Counted from the stretch's first letter, positions 10,401 through 17,109 are shown. The stretch is 41,459 bases of DNA from Bacteroidales bacterium UBA1217 (GCA_002309335.1 DBXH01000042.1:1-41459), one strand, 5' to 3'. A program made the numbers and translations. The notes: generated by a model from the sequence alone, not told the origin.

Positions 10401-11623
10401 CCCGCAAGCGTCACACTTGGCGTTGTCGTTGTCAGCTGATTCCATTGGATATCATCCACACTGTAGCGGAATGTCCACGATGTCGAAGATGTAGTGTCAA
10501 CCCACGATATTGTCGCCCCGGTTGTAGTAACCCCCGAAACTGTAGGCGTAATATATCCGTCGTTCTCGGGTAACACATCAAAATGATAACGGGATCGATT
10601 CGAGAATGTCATCCCTATATATCCTTCCGGGAACCATTGATAATAACTGCGTTCTGTCGTCTGCGACCAGTAATAGTTATATTCGCCCCAAGCGCCGTTC
10701 CAAACAGTTTTATGTTCCAGTCCCACCTCTCCTGTTATTGTCCTGTAGCGTCCTTGCACATAAACTCCGTGACCGTCATTGAAGTTATACACTGTCGACC
10801 TATAAGGCATATCCATCAGGATTGTATCGCTTGTCGGTCCAACAAGGGTGTAACAACTATTGGGACTATATGTTTCATTATGCCATTCACCGGGGTCCAT
10901 AATTACCAAAGTCGAATCGTGTTGCGGCGTAAACCAGCCGTAATCTATATGCGAGCAGGGAACTACATTATTTACAATATAATAGCGATAGTATCGACCG
11001 CTCTGCAAACCATTTATTACAGCCTGTTTTGTAGTCGTTTGAATCTCATATACCGTATCGTCGTCACCATTGTAGTATATTGTCCATCCTGTAGCTTCTG
11101 TCCTCCAGTCATCCCACGTCAGCCGCACACTCGACTCGCTCAGCGCCGTGTATTGCATATTGTTCACCGACCGCTCCTGCACAATCCGTATCACAAAGCC
11201 ATCAAAGGTATTGTATGCGTTTGAATGGAAATGTATCAGCGCACGGTTGTTCCACATTCCGCACTCCCGTTGTCCGACGCCACCCAGCTCATCATATGCA
11301 TAATACCAGTCCATCGTATCATAATATATTCTCACCCAGTCCTTCCTGTCATCTGTATGGCCCAGTTCATACTCAATCTCGATATAGAAATATTGCTCTC
11401 CAACTATCCACAGATACGAATCCTCGTTGTTCTCGTATTTACCCGTCCCGCCGGGGTCAAGGATAGTGTAACATCCTGTCGGCGAGATATAAAGCGTATC
11501 TGCTCCTTGATGCGGCATAATCATGGTCGTCTGCGACATTGCCGCTCCACAATACAACGACACCACCAGCATTATTCCGGCAACTATTTCTCTGATTCTA
11601 CCGACATTAATATTTTTGTTCAT
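4412..11623 (-). CDS. Giant modular surface protein: seven CUB/FN3-like modules, PKD domains, type B sorting domain
   Basis: The 2403-residue protein has a long signal peptide (residues about 1-30, ending near AAMSQ). It then has seven modules of about 205 residues, each a CUB-like half marked by a CY...D.GG...Y.N motif (near residues 51, 256, 461, 663, 889, 1100 and 1302) and an FN3-like half marked by TWxDxSGATxW and a YxYYITN strand. A Cys-containing domain follows (about 1484-1690), probably a beta-sandwich. Next come an Ig-like segment, a PKD domain (VWDLGDG near 1808), five degenerate GCDSI-type repeats of about 50 residues (about 1890-2105), a second PKD domain (FGDGNNSTLENPVH near 2160) and, from about 2310, the gliding-motility-type C-terminal domain with NVVTPNGDGINDTW, FNRWGRLVY and CPDGTYFF. 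The last is the type B signal for the type IX secretion system, so the product should cross the outer membrane and be surface-bound or released. An adhesin-like role is inferred. Module 2 is the most divergent. Confidence 0.93.
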   Translation of the reverse strand: MNKNINVGRIREIVAGIMLVVSLYCGAAMSQTTMIMPHQGADTLYISPTGCYTILDPGGTGKYENNEDSYLWIVGEQYFYIEIEYELGHTDDRKDWVRIYYDTMDWYYAYDELGGVGQRECGMWNNRALIHFHSNAYNTFDGFVIRIVQERSVNNMQYTALSESSVRLTWDDWRTEATGWTIYYNGDDDTVYEIQTTTKQAVINGLQSGRYYRYYIVNNVVPCSHIDYGWFTPQHDSTLVIMDPGEWHNETYSPNSCYTLVGPTSDTILMDMPYRSTVYNFNDGHGVYVQGRYRTITGEVGLEHKTVWNGAWGEYNYYWSQTTERSYYQWFPEGYIGMTFSNRSRYHFDVLPENDGYITPTVSGVTTTGATISWVDTTSSTSWTFRYSVDDIQWNQLTTTTPSVTLAGLETGRQYIYSIEGNVKRNSCDVAARWGFMTAGNTDTIVMPYRGNQTVLLQPRQCYTVIDAGKNGGYFNTDYSRLVLRTANHRGFRVKGRCMMYNDMDRLRIDDGWNNRDFGGNDYNIEFSSSKDSLIIYFQSDISGTGTGFVLEVIQADDSIGGLNATNVTSTSATIGWTDNSGATSWTVHYGDSEDNFHSVNVNTTTVNLTGLTPGVQYVYYITNGGSSDGCLFSERKGFITQGVPTGEVLMPFRGIDTLIIYPNTCYKIWDAGGKNHNYFNNDTSVLVIMSYDGSDFTLDGQWLFGGNEARYASETYDGEDRMWYMPYSSETYYWDCGNGWYNRFATNDHIRLGSSNGYLRLRFTSNSRTVRPGFCFTIDRSQNEVSNVKMTRVTSTAATVTWNDNSGASQWNITYGPVGGFQYTATSMVRNFSMNNLLPNTDYEVRIYAGTTNSCEAPSTFFTTLEANAIVMTSNGDDTVYVTPGQCYYVYDSGGTGDYLPSDSSRLVIRSTTGEGFWCYGEGHVGESDYSDWLRITGIADGQYWWNFERWCWEGEITIELLTNEALQNRGLFMTIKFPSRVYNPDTLNMTDSTVTITWQDTSSATQWNFSYGTHIDSMTTVTTSTKQYTMTGLERNREYFYSIYNTTENQECVLENIYGVIMPTDAGYYIHPYMNYFLGMVGRRSLYHQGDITLTPNQCYHFLDIAGVGNLFQNSYSGFSFHTTNNQGITLEGYYDLGSSSIWISTNQYGSWYNNSGYLKIYAPDGYISFDQRTGTSLNDFAEGFDFNVSFNYKIYNVRTQNMTCTSAQLLWDDTTSATQWTLAYGPTEKMLDTLVLNSKSANLTNLLPDHQYVCYLTSNDNTLSCLKPVKYCFITTCDTTIFVIPYNRDTTRVLDINECYTIYDGGSDMDYLYNDRHNVRLWSSNGNAMTLRGNIDLGDNDYLNMWDDVTGEWLGGYGRAENVVIHVPSGRIYMDYNSAGDTVTGSGFEFHVTFHSVSNIKVSLKTDTTCRLTWDDNSGATQWVCYYGQDKVNMDSIVTTQKMAHLQNLVYGKKYYVFITNNSVACIDTTWYDFCAGGDKCVGFGDIYSCFATAYHGRFNYPEEYKELVDYGPDDINSHHTVIDDTLMTDPRTGNMLRCVPPGHFESVRLGNWDIGGEAESLVYEYDVDTTKSEILLLRYAAVLENPGHSPSMQPRFQFMIVDENNNPINTDCYSADFVSSNDLGWNVYQYDTNTVLWKDWTAIGVDLAPLHGQRIFYKLTTYDCNEMGHFGYAYFTLECEEKEMLPNECGVVHSNTFSAPEGFRYEWYNIDSANVILSTARTFTSNQNGIYKCKAHFLGSEGSNCFFEKTVVVGDIFPYANYSYEIVDTNGCNVVVQFHNLSCVSMDEAGTQQTSMECDGFVWDLGDGEVSYDKHPMHIFPSREFNITLTASLANGTCSDDTTQTVLMRSPCIAFDTIYHQMCEGDTFALRDSVYLTTGNYTVRTEYSEDSVVTTFVFLTVHHTMDTNLLGGICDGNAYTSFGFNEMTEGDYVHAFTSIYGCDSIYRLHLVVSSSYDTLVLADGCSNNGYTYRDTTFMTSTVYVDSLYSVYMCDSVVTLNLSIHPVYDRVLYDTICKGGSYLFGGIDRVNDSVYVSNIPTWWGCDSIETLHLTVNDTFSNFHTELICNNATFTYRGVEYGAQLIVDSLQTIWGCDSVERIEVRYFDTTFKARCLLSIDSVTFTERDSSLAGCVPLTVFMVDSSVSANGRVWLFGDGNNSTLENPVHQYTDTGLYTVTLIASSGDGCYDTAKVVDAVQVLPAPEIAFEWTPERPTIFSHEADFVNLTQPSDSTVSHIWYFYRLTNNEAPLDSSLELNPHHIWPNDGDLVNDHDVTLVASRMHIAFTGDTLICFDSLTQPVTIVNIYLQYPNVVTPNGDGINDTWKVVNLIEYGLYPINRLRIFNRWGRLVYKRENISTEADSWNPNECDCPDGTYFFRFDGQGDFGYVQHNGAIEVVRDR

Positions 11624-11767
11624 ATATCAATGTTTTTCTATCTCATTTTAAAATCTCAATTATACATCTCACACTGTTTACATACACCCTCCCACTCATA
11701 ACTCCATTAATATAAAATATTGGTTACACGACACTTACAGATACATATATAATTATCTGTACATCTG

Positions 11768-11799
11768 CAAAAATAACAAAAACATTTCATTCCACAAAA
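11768..11799 (-). promoter_or_regulatory. Bacteroidetes-type promoter for the giant surface protein gene
   Basis: On the minus strand TTTTG (11799-11795) is followed by exactly 19 bp and then TATTTTTG (11775-11768). This matches the Bacteroides primary-sigma consensus (TTTG, 19-21 bp, TAnnTTTG) in both elements and spacing. Transcription would start near 11761. Confidence 0.6.
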
Positions 11800-11919
11800 C
11801 AAATAGCCAACTCTTTTTGGGTTCATTTCATTTTCCTTTCTAAGCCAAATGAATAGAAATGTAGCAAACCATCGCACATTCTATATTACACTCATAAATG
11901 CGACAATAATAATAAAAAA

Positions 11920-11942
11920 AGATAAGTTCGTTTTTTTTATCT
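11920..11942 (-). terminator. Weak A/T-rich hairpin plus T run after the PHP gene
   Basis: On the minus strand AGATAA and TTATCT form a 6-bp stem around an 11-nt loop and are followed directly by seven T. The stem is A/T-rich and weak, so termination here is only possible. Confidence 0.3.
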
Positions 11943-11944
11943 AA

Positions 11945-12727
11945 TTATTTAATTCTCGGCAACTTATGCTCTCTGAAATATTCAGTGTCGATATAGCGTC
12001 CATCCTCGCCCGCCAACGCCTTGCGGAACTCATCGAAAGTCCTGTGCGCCATATATATCACATTATACACATCACCCACATTGTCAATAAAATGAGCGTC
12101 GCTGTCAGTAATAAAAGAAAAGCGTTTCAGGTAGGCAAACTTTTTTAAAATCTCCGCCTTCGTGATGCGGAAATTAATCTCCAGCCCGTCAGCCCTCAAG
12201 TCGGGCGGAACAAAACCAAGCTGACTCATAAGCGACGTGGTACCCTTGTTGATATGGGCAGGCACAAACAAGCCACCGATACGGTGCACCTCGTCATATA
12301 TGCCGTCGATGTCGACATCAATCGCATTGAGCAGATGAAACTCCTCCTCGCCCACAATTTCCTCATTCTCATCCACTATCAGCTGATATCCGAACCTGTC
12401 CTCGTCGTTGGGAATCTTCGGCAGATGCTCGTCGAGAAACTCTTGGAAAACATCAAGTTGCGCATCGTCTTCAAAATAGCATAGGCAATGCGCCTCCTCC
12501 TGCGACGTAACCTCCACACCGCCAAGCACAAACAACCCCTGCTCACGACCAATCTTCTGCGCCACCTTAACCTGACGCGTGGTATTGTGGTCGGAGATGG
12601 CAATCATATCCAGTCCTCTCGCCAGTGCACGTTTAACGATGGCCGTAGGGCTCATCTCAAGGTCCCCGCAAGGCGAAAGGACAGTATGAATATGCAAATC
12701 AGCCTTATACGGATGAAGGTCGTCCAT
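11945..12727 (-). CDS. PHP-domain metal-dependent phosphoesterase
   Basis: The 260-residue product is a PHP (polymerase and histidinol phosphatase) domain protein. The metal-binding motifs are in order: DLHIHTVLSPCGD (residues about 9-22), AISDHNT (about 43-49), GGVEVTS (about 69-75), VPAHINKG (about 154-161) and ITDSDAHF (about 205-212). The family hydrolyses phosphate esters such as nucleotides or histidinol phosphate, but the substrate here cannot be read from the sequence. It follows the DRTGG gene by 20 bp. From memory, this PHP/DRTGG pair is often found next to [FeFe]-hydrogenase or NADH-dehydrogenase-like genes in Bacteroidetes and Clostridia; no such genes are in this window. The cytoplasm is the likely location, as no signal peptide is present. 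Confidence 0.9.
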   Translation of the reverse strand: MDDLHPYKADLHIHTVLSPCGDLEMSPTAIVKRALARGLDMIAISDHNTTRQVKVAQKIGREQGLFVLGGVEVTSQEEAHCLCYFEDDAQLDVFQEFLDEHLPKIPNDEDRFGYQLIVDENEEIVGEEEFHLLNAIDVDIDGIYDEVHRIGGLFVPAHINKGTTSLMSQLGFVPPDLRADGLEINFRITKAEILKKFAYLKRFSFITDSDAHFIDNVGDVYNVIYMAHRTFDEFRKALAGEDGRYIDTEYFREHKLPRIK

Positions 12728-12747
12728 CTATTCAAAGTCGAGAAATC

Positions 12748-13083
12748 TCAACCTTTAATCAGCTCGTAAATCTTACCGGCTGTCTCAAAAGTCTCAGCCT
12801 CAGTCGAAAGGAACGGGATGCCTTCCTCATTGCTCTGCTCGAGGGTGTCATCGCTTGCCGACTGGCCCTTCACCAGGATAACGGCGGCAAGTTCCTTCAG
12901 CGAAGCGATAGCCATCACGTTCTTGTGCGTCTGCAGCGTCACCCAGATGTTACCCATCTCGGCATTACCCATAACATCGCTCAACAAATCGCTCACATAG
13001 CAGCCTTCCACCTCCTTGTCAAGTCCCTGCTCACCCGAAAGCACCTTCAGGTTCAAAGCCTCTACAACATCTTTTACTTTCAT
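12748..13083 (-). CDS. DRTGG-domain protein
   Basis: The product is 111 residues starting at the ATG at 13083 (MKVKDVVEALNLKVLSGEQG). An upstream extension to 13158 would need translation through an AT-rich leader that carries the likely -7 element, so the shorter start is chosen. The fold is that of the small stand-alone DRTGG domains: an N-terminal LNLKVLSGEQGLDKEVEGCYVSD-type strand/loop, then a CBS-like alpha/beta core (NIWVTLQTHKNVMAIASLKELAAVILVKG) and a C-terminal helix. Stand-alone DRTGG proteins are thought to be regulatory or nucleotide-binding and are often encoded with PHP-domain proteins, as here. Exact function unknown. Confidence 0.8.
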   Translation of the reverse strand: MKVKDVVEALNLKVLSGEQGLDKEVEGCYVSDLLSDVMGNAEMGNIWVTLQTHKNVMAIASLKELAAVILVKGQSASDDTLEQSNEEGIPFLSTEAETFETAGKIYELIKG

Positions 13084-13415
13084 ATCTTTTTGTATTTTAA
13101 TTAATTTCTTAGTTTTTTGCTTTTCTATTGAATTTACAAAGATACAAAAAAAATCCATTCCTCATCCTCTTCCACTAAATAAATTTTGCCATTAACGAAC
13201 AACGACAGCATCTTCCGCATCATTGCACCCTTTGTTCTTCACACCCTCACCCTCTAACTTAGAGGGGGAAAGAACGGAAAACGGAAAACGGAGAACGCGA
13301 CACACCCCGGCCTTCGGCCACCCCTCTAGTAGAGGGGAGGGAAACTGAAAACGGAGAGCGCTCGATTTTCGGGCGTTCTCCATTCATTATTTTCTGTCGC
13401 CCCGTTGGGGCAGGA
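13084..13415. repeat. Intergenic repeat nest: nested palindromes and GGAAAACGGA tandem units
   Basis: This non-coding stretch between the DRTGG and rlmH genes holds several repeats. Perfect inverted repeats are CCCTCTA-act-TAGAGGG (13250-13266), GGCC-ttc-GGCC (13309-13319), CCCCTCTA-g-TAGAGGGG (13321-13337) and GCCCC-gtt-GGGGC (13399-13411). The first and third share the same arms. Between and beside them are tandem-like AACGGAAAACGGAAAACGGA units (from about 13273) and a related GAAACTGAAAACGGAGAGCG unit (13351-13370). It looks like an interspersed palindromic repeat element plus simple repeats. The last hairpin lies just after the rlmH stop but has no T run. Confidence 0.7.
13137..13144 (-). 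promoter_or_regulatory. -7 element TATCTTTG for the DRTGG/PHP unit
   Basis: TATCTTTG on the minus strand is an exact TAnnTTTG match, 54 bp before the chosen DRTGG start. A -33 TTG at 19-21 bp is not obvious. It supports the start at 13083 over the upstream alternative. Confidence 0.5.
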
Positions 13416-13889
13416 CTACTCGTTATGGTACGGCTCGTTACGCAAAATCGTGAACGCCCTGTACAGTTGCTCGACGAAAAAAAGCCTCACCATCTGGTGG
13501 TTGAACGTCAGTTTCGACAACGACACTTTGTCATTGGCTGCAGCATACACCTCGGGGGCAAATCCAAAAGCTCCGCCAATAACAAACGTCAGATTCCTTA
13601 CCCCTGCATTCATCTGTTTCTGAACATATTGCGAAAAACCTACCGACGTATGCTCTGTACCGTGCTCGTCAAGCAGCACAATACGATCGGATTTCTCCAA
13701 CTGCTTCAGTATCAACACAGCCTCGCGCGACTTAATCTCCTCGGGCGACGCACCCTTTTGGTCTTTCAGCGCCGGAATGACAGCCAACTCAAAATTGACA
13801 TAGTGCTTTAGCCGCTTGACATAAACATCTATGCCTTCCTGAAGATATTTCTCATCGGTCTTGCCAACCACCAAAAGTTTGATATTCAT
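13416..13889 (-). CDS. rlmH: 23S rRNA (pseudouridine1915-N3)-methyltransferase RlmH
   Basis: The 157-residue protein matches RlmH over its full length. It methylates N3 of pseudouridine 1915 in helix 69 of 23S rRNA on assembled ribosomes, using SAM. Visible features are the N-terminal strand MNIKLLVVGKTDEKYLQEGI, the trefoil-knot SAM-binding segments LLDEHGTEHTS (about residues 72-82) and FVIGGAFGFAPEV (about 102-114, with the GGxxG loop), and the conserved C-terminus LTFNHQMVRLFFVEQLYRAF...YHNE. Length is normal. The leader upstream is a composite of low-complexity repeats that reaches to within a few bases of the ATG, and downstream lies the repeat nest. Confidence 0.97.
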   Translation of the reverse strand: MNIKLLVVGKTDEKYLQEGIDVYVKRLKHYVNFELAVIPALKDQKGASPEEIKSREAVLILKQLEKSDRIVLLDEHGTEHTSVGFSQYVQKQMNAGVRNLTFVIGGAFGFAPEVYAAANDKVSLSKLTFNHQMVRLFFVEQLYRAFTILRNEPYHNE

Positions 13890-14090
13890 ATTATAGGTTT
13901 TAAAGGTTAAAAGGGTTAAAAAGGTTTAAAAAGGTTTAAAGGGGTTGAGGGGAGGGAGTTAAGGGGAGTTAAAAGGAGTTAAGGGGAGTTAGGGAACAAT
14001 ACATATCATTCTTCCGTTCAAGCGTCACGAACCCTTTCATCCTTTTAAGCGAAGCGAACCTTTTCATCCTTTCAAGCGAAGCGGCCCTTT
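13890..14090 (-). repeat. Composite repeat leader of rlmH
   Basis: In rlmH sense orientation, the 200 bp before the start codon hold three repeat types in order. First come about three units of roughly 27 bp built on GCTTCGCTTGAAAGGATGAAA (14095-14018). Next are CCCCTTAACTCC units (about 13996-13950). Last are AACCTTTTTAAACC units (about 13940-13895) that end next to the ATG. AACCTTT runs of the same kind precede trkA, rsmG, folD and the DUF6266 gene. No TAnnTTTG promoter was found here. Confidence 0.75.
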
Positions 14091-15113
14091 TCAACTTATT
14101 ATCAAATAAATAAACGGTGCCACCTTCAGTGCCTTTTTGTAGTTTCTTCGTTCACGACGCGTTCTCGGCTCACCGTCGGGTGCCAAATCAATAATCTTAT
14201 TGTAGTAACGGCTCATCATCTGCTTTGCCCCGTGCCGATGCTCATTGTAGCGTCCTGGAACAACAGCAAGTGTAAAGCCGTATGGCATAAGCAGTTGTCT
14301 GTAATCATCTATTGGCAGAATGCGTTCCGTCCAACTGCCCGTAGCAGGGTCGCAGGTGTTGTCGGCATCGAGCAACAGGTTTGGCGACTGCGACTCGACC
14401 GCCCTAGCCACATCAGCATACGTCAAGCCGCGAGTATTGTCTGCCCAGTAGTCAAGCTCCCTGTCCGACATATCAGGGTGCAGCTCTTGCACATAGTCTC
14501 TCCGCTTCTGCCAGAACCCTTTCCGCGTTTCCGTCCCGAGTTCATCCTCCTGCATCGCCCTCCGCAACCTGCGCTCCACCCTCTTGTTAAAGGGAGTCGA
14601 CGCCGTGGTGAACACCATCTTCATCTTATCCGAAATGGAATGCAGCTCACCGAAAAACTCGTCCAAAACATATATGTGCTCTATCACATCCATCGCAAGC
14701 AACGCATTGGGCTTGACCCTGTTGGCTTCGCACCACTGCCGCAAAACTGAGGCGTCGCCCTGCAACATCACATCGGGCACCGCTCCCAATCGCTCCGACA
14801 TCTGCTGCACCGTCTGCAATGCGTCGGCATTATAATCAATGTATATGACCCGTGCAAAACCCAGCCTTTTGGCTAGAATACTCAGTATCCCGTGCCCGCC
14901 GCCATAGTCGACAATGGTCATCTCCTCGGGCGGCATATTGCACATTGTCAGCACTCTCTCCAAGCTGGTGCGATAAATCTCCAAATAGAACTCAGCAGCA
15001 TTCAACACCCTCTGCAGAGCACCCTTGCTGTACTCCGACACGGGCAGCTCCACGACATTTATCCCGCGGAGCACCTCTGCCATCCTTGTCTGTTCTGCAT
15101 TCGGACTGTTCAT
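14091..15113 (-). CDS. Class I SAM-dependent methyltransferase
   Basis: The 340-residue protein has a Rossmann-type methyltransferase core: motif I IVDYGGGHGILSILAKR (residues about 67-83), motif II VIYIDYNADAL (about 89-99), a GDASVLRQW segment (about 119-127) and motif IV LLAMDVIEHIY (about 138-148). The N-terminal 60 residues are helical and the C-terminal part (about 240-340) is a charged extension ending in the hydrophobic VAPFIYLIIS. The acceptor substrate is unknown. Its start overlaps the stop of the GNAT-like gene by 4 bp (ATGA), which in turn overlaps the OmpA-like gene, so all three are translationally coupled and may modify the same envelope component. Confidence 0.85.
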   Translation of the reverse strand: MNSPNAEQTRMAEVLRGINVVELPVSEYSKGALQRVLNAAEFYLEIYRTSLERVLTMCNMPPEEMTIVDYGGGHGILSILAKRLGFARVIYIDYNADALQTVQQMSERLGAVPDVMLQGDASVLRQWCEANRVKPNALLAMDVIEHIYVLDEFFGELHSISDKMKMVFTTASTPFNKRVERRLRRAMQEDELGTETRKGFWQKRRDYVQELHPDMSDRELDYWADNTRGLTYADVARAVESQSPNLLLDADNTCDPATGSWTERILPIDDYRQLLMPYGFTLAVVPGRYNEHRHGAKQMMSRYYNKIIDLAPDGEPRTRRERRNYKKALKVAPFIYLIIS

Positions 15114-16069
15114 CGTCTTTTTAGTTTCAGCAACAATTTGAATAGCGCACTATTGCACTTCGAAATCTCAAAATAAGGCGTCTGCACCGTTCCGAACGAA
15201 CGATACACATACTCTACACCTTCGTCCATACTCCCTTCAAAATCAAACGACTTGGTCTTGTCGCTCAGATATTTTATCAACGCCCAGAAGAGCGTCTCGC
15301 TATGTCCGTTCTTGTGCAGCTGCAAATCTTGCGCCGACATCAGAGAATAGGCACACCTTTCGTCATACGCCACAAAACGCGCCGCCAACAGCCTGTCGTC
15401 TTCATCATACAATGAGGCGATTACGCCGTTGCCGCGTTCTGTCGCCGCCTGGCATACATTGGTGATGAAATCCTCATTCAGCACATCCTTCTCGCCTTTC
15501 GCTGCCCAATACTTGCTATGGAAAACAGCAAATTCCCGTGGTGTCATATCGAATCCCACTCTTGTCGACTGCTCATAGCGGTGTATCTTCCGCTGACGTT
15601 TCTCCACATCAAAACTCTCGAAAACCCTCTGCGGCTCGCTGATATCTTCTATCCTGTAGGTATAGCGCGTAGTCTGCTTGTAACCAGCCCAATAGAATGG
15701 CAACCAGTTCGTCACCTGCGGTGAGAAATGCTGCAAAACGTATGCCGGCTTCAGCGACTCCACCTGCTCCAGCAGCAACCTTGCCGTCAACTTCTCAAAT
15801 TCAAGACGCTTGTTAGCCGACAGCCCTTCGGGATAACAATAAAAAGGACCCGAATACTGTGTCAGCTGCGGCTGAAGGATGTAGGTCATACCCAGTTTGC
15901 GCCCGTACAGATACGGCATCACGCCAAGCAGCTTATCACCGTCATACGCCATCGCCACATCCCATTGCTTGCCTTTGCATACTGCCTCCATCCACCAATA
16001 TTGCAAAAACAGCGGTATGTCGGACCGCTGTTCACAGAGCATTTTATATTTCTCTTTGTTCAATATCAC
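15110..16069 (-). CDS. GNAT/FemAB-like acyltransferase
   Basis: The 319-residue protein resembles the BioF2/FemAB-like branch of the GNAT superfamily: an N-terminal DIPLFLQYWWMEAVCKGKQWDVAMAYDGDKLLGVMPY segment, and a second half with LAARFVAYDERCAYSLMSAQDLQLHKNGHSETLFWALIKYLSD (about residues 230-275), where the acyl-donor loop would lie. A transfer reaction to an amine, such as acetylation or aminoacyl transfer, is typical of the superfamily, but the substrate cannot be predicted. The start codon is GTG at 16069-16067, overlapping the TGA of the OmpA-like gene. An alternative internal ATG nine codons later would break this coupling. No signal peptide. Confidence 0.75.
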   Translation of the reverse strand: MILNKEKYKMLCEQRSDIPLFLQYWWMEAVCKGKQWDVAMAYDGDKLLGVMPYLYGRKLGMTYILQPQLTQYSGPFYCYPEGLSANKRLEFEKLTARLLLEQVESLKPAYVLQHFSPQVTNWLPFYWAGYKQTTRYTYRIEDISEPQRVFESFDVEKRQRKIHRYEQSTRVGFDMTPREFAVFHSKYWAAKGEKDVLNEDFITNVCQAATERGNGVIASLYDEDDRLLAARFVAYDERCAYSLMSAQDLQLHKNGHSETLFWALIKYLSDKTKSFDFEGSMDEGVEYVYRSFGTVQTPYFEISKCNSALFKLLLKLKRR

Positions 16070-17013
16070 TGGATGATAATAGCCACACGGTTGTTAGCAA
16101 TTCGACCTTCATATGTCGTGTTGTCTCCTATCGGGTCTGCTGTGCCTTTTGCCTCTATCTCAATGCGATACTCGCTGACACCTCGTGCTGTAAGTTTCTT
16201 CTTCACCTCGACGGCACGCTGACGCGAAAGACCTAAATTATAAGCCTCAGTACCTGTGTTGTCACTATATCCGCGTAGCATAACCTCCAGGCGTTCATTC
16301 TGTTGCAGATATACCGCAAGACTGTCCATCATCGGTTCCCACGACTCCACGACGGTGGCATCATTAGGGAAGAACTTCACATCAGGAAACGTCTTGGCGC
16401 CCTCTGCTGCCGACGGGAACATATTGATTTTCTTCGTACCGAAATAAAGCAGAACGCCTACGTGAATCAACTGGTCCGACGACTGCTCGGTGGTGAAGAA
16501 CTCGGTCCCCTGCCAGTAGCGGTAATCGACTTGCGCCACCGACAACTGCAGCTTGTTCTTCATCTTCTTCTCCGCCGCCCACGCCTGATAGGTCTTCAAC
16601 GCCTCCAACGCCTCTTCCCTACCCTGCTCTATCAGCTTGTTACGCTGGGCATCGTCGGTAATCTTGGGATTGATGGCAAACACCGCACAGATACGCATCG
16701 GCGAACGCGGAACGGTGGTCAAATAATTCATCACAGGTGTGAAATTGCCCCAATTCGGATGCTTTTCCTCTATCAATGTGGGAATTGTAGAATAGTCAAA
16801 ATTGCAGAAATAGATTTTCTTTGCGTCAAAAGTAGTGAATTTCCAGATTGAATCATAATCGGCTTTGCGCACTTTCTGTTTCCCTTCAACAAACGGACTT
16901 ACTGCCTTCGAGTCCTTCTTCGGCTTCTGGGCATACGTCACCGCCGGCATCATCACAGCAAGCAGCAAAACACTTATAATTACAAACTTAGAGTCTTTCA
17001 AAAATCTTTTCAT
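16066..17013 (-). CDS. OmpA-family peptidoglycan-binding lipoprotein-like/envelope protein
   Basis: The 315-residue protein begins with a Sec signal peptide (MKRFLKDSKFVIISVLLLAVMMPAVTYAQ); there is no lipobox Cys, so it is probably periplasmic or outer-membrane-associated. The N-terminal half (residues about 30-190) is not recognised. The C-terminal OmpA-like domain (about 205-315) begins near VKFFPNDATVVE and carries the peptidoglycan-contact motif GYSDNTGTEAYNLGLSRQRA with its conserved Asp, followed by NNRVAIII with the conserved Arg. It should anchor to peptidoglycan. It is the first gene of a three-gene overlapping set with the acyltransferase and the methyltransferase. Confidence 0.88.
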   Translation of the reverse strand: MKRFLKDSKFVIISVLLLAVMMPAVTYAQKPKKDSKAVSPFVEGKQKVRKADYDSIWKFTTFDAKKIYFCNFDYSTIPTLIEEKHPNWGNFTPVMNYLTTVPRSPMRICAVFAINPKITDDAQRNKLIEQGREEALEALKTYQAWAAEKKMKNKLQLSVAQVDYRYWQGTEFFTTEQSSDQLIHVGVLLYFGTKKINMFPSAAEGAKTFPDVKFFPNDATVVESWEPMMDSLAVYLQQNERLEVMLRGYSDNTGTEAYNLGLSRQRAVEVKKKLTARGVSEYRIEIEAKGTADPIGDNTTYEGRIANNRVAIIIQ

Positions 17014-17109
17014 CTTTTTGTCGTAATTAAATTTTTAACAAAAACGATAAAGCTCATTATTTATTGTGGTGACTTCTACAAATTATCACCCTTCAAAATT
17101 CAAAATTCA

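Larger units (their letters stand above)
11624..11944. other. Intergenic region upstream of the giant surface protein gene
   Basis: This AT-rich stretch of 321 bp holds no convincing gene. It contains the candidate promoter of the giant gene at 11768-11799 and a weak hairpin with a T run after the PHP gene at 11920-11942. The predicted transcript would have a leader of about 138 nt. No SD-like site or clear secondary structure was seen in the leader. Confidence 0.6.

Noticed and set aside
13250..13337. CRISPR array, suggested by the repeated CCCTCTA/TAGAGGG arms
   Set aside because: Only two unequal copies, no regular spacers and no cas genes.
13399..13411. GCCCC-gtt-GGGGC hairpin as rho-independent terminator of rlmH
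   Set aside because: No T run follows in the direction of transcription; it is better grouped with the repeat nest.
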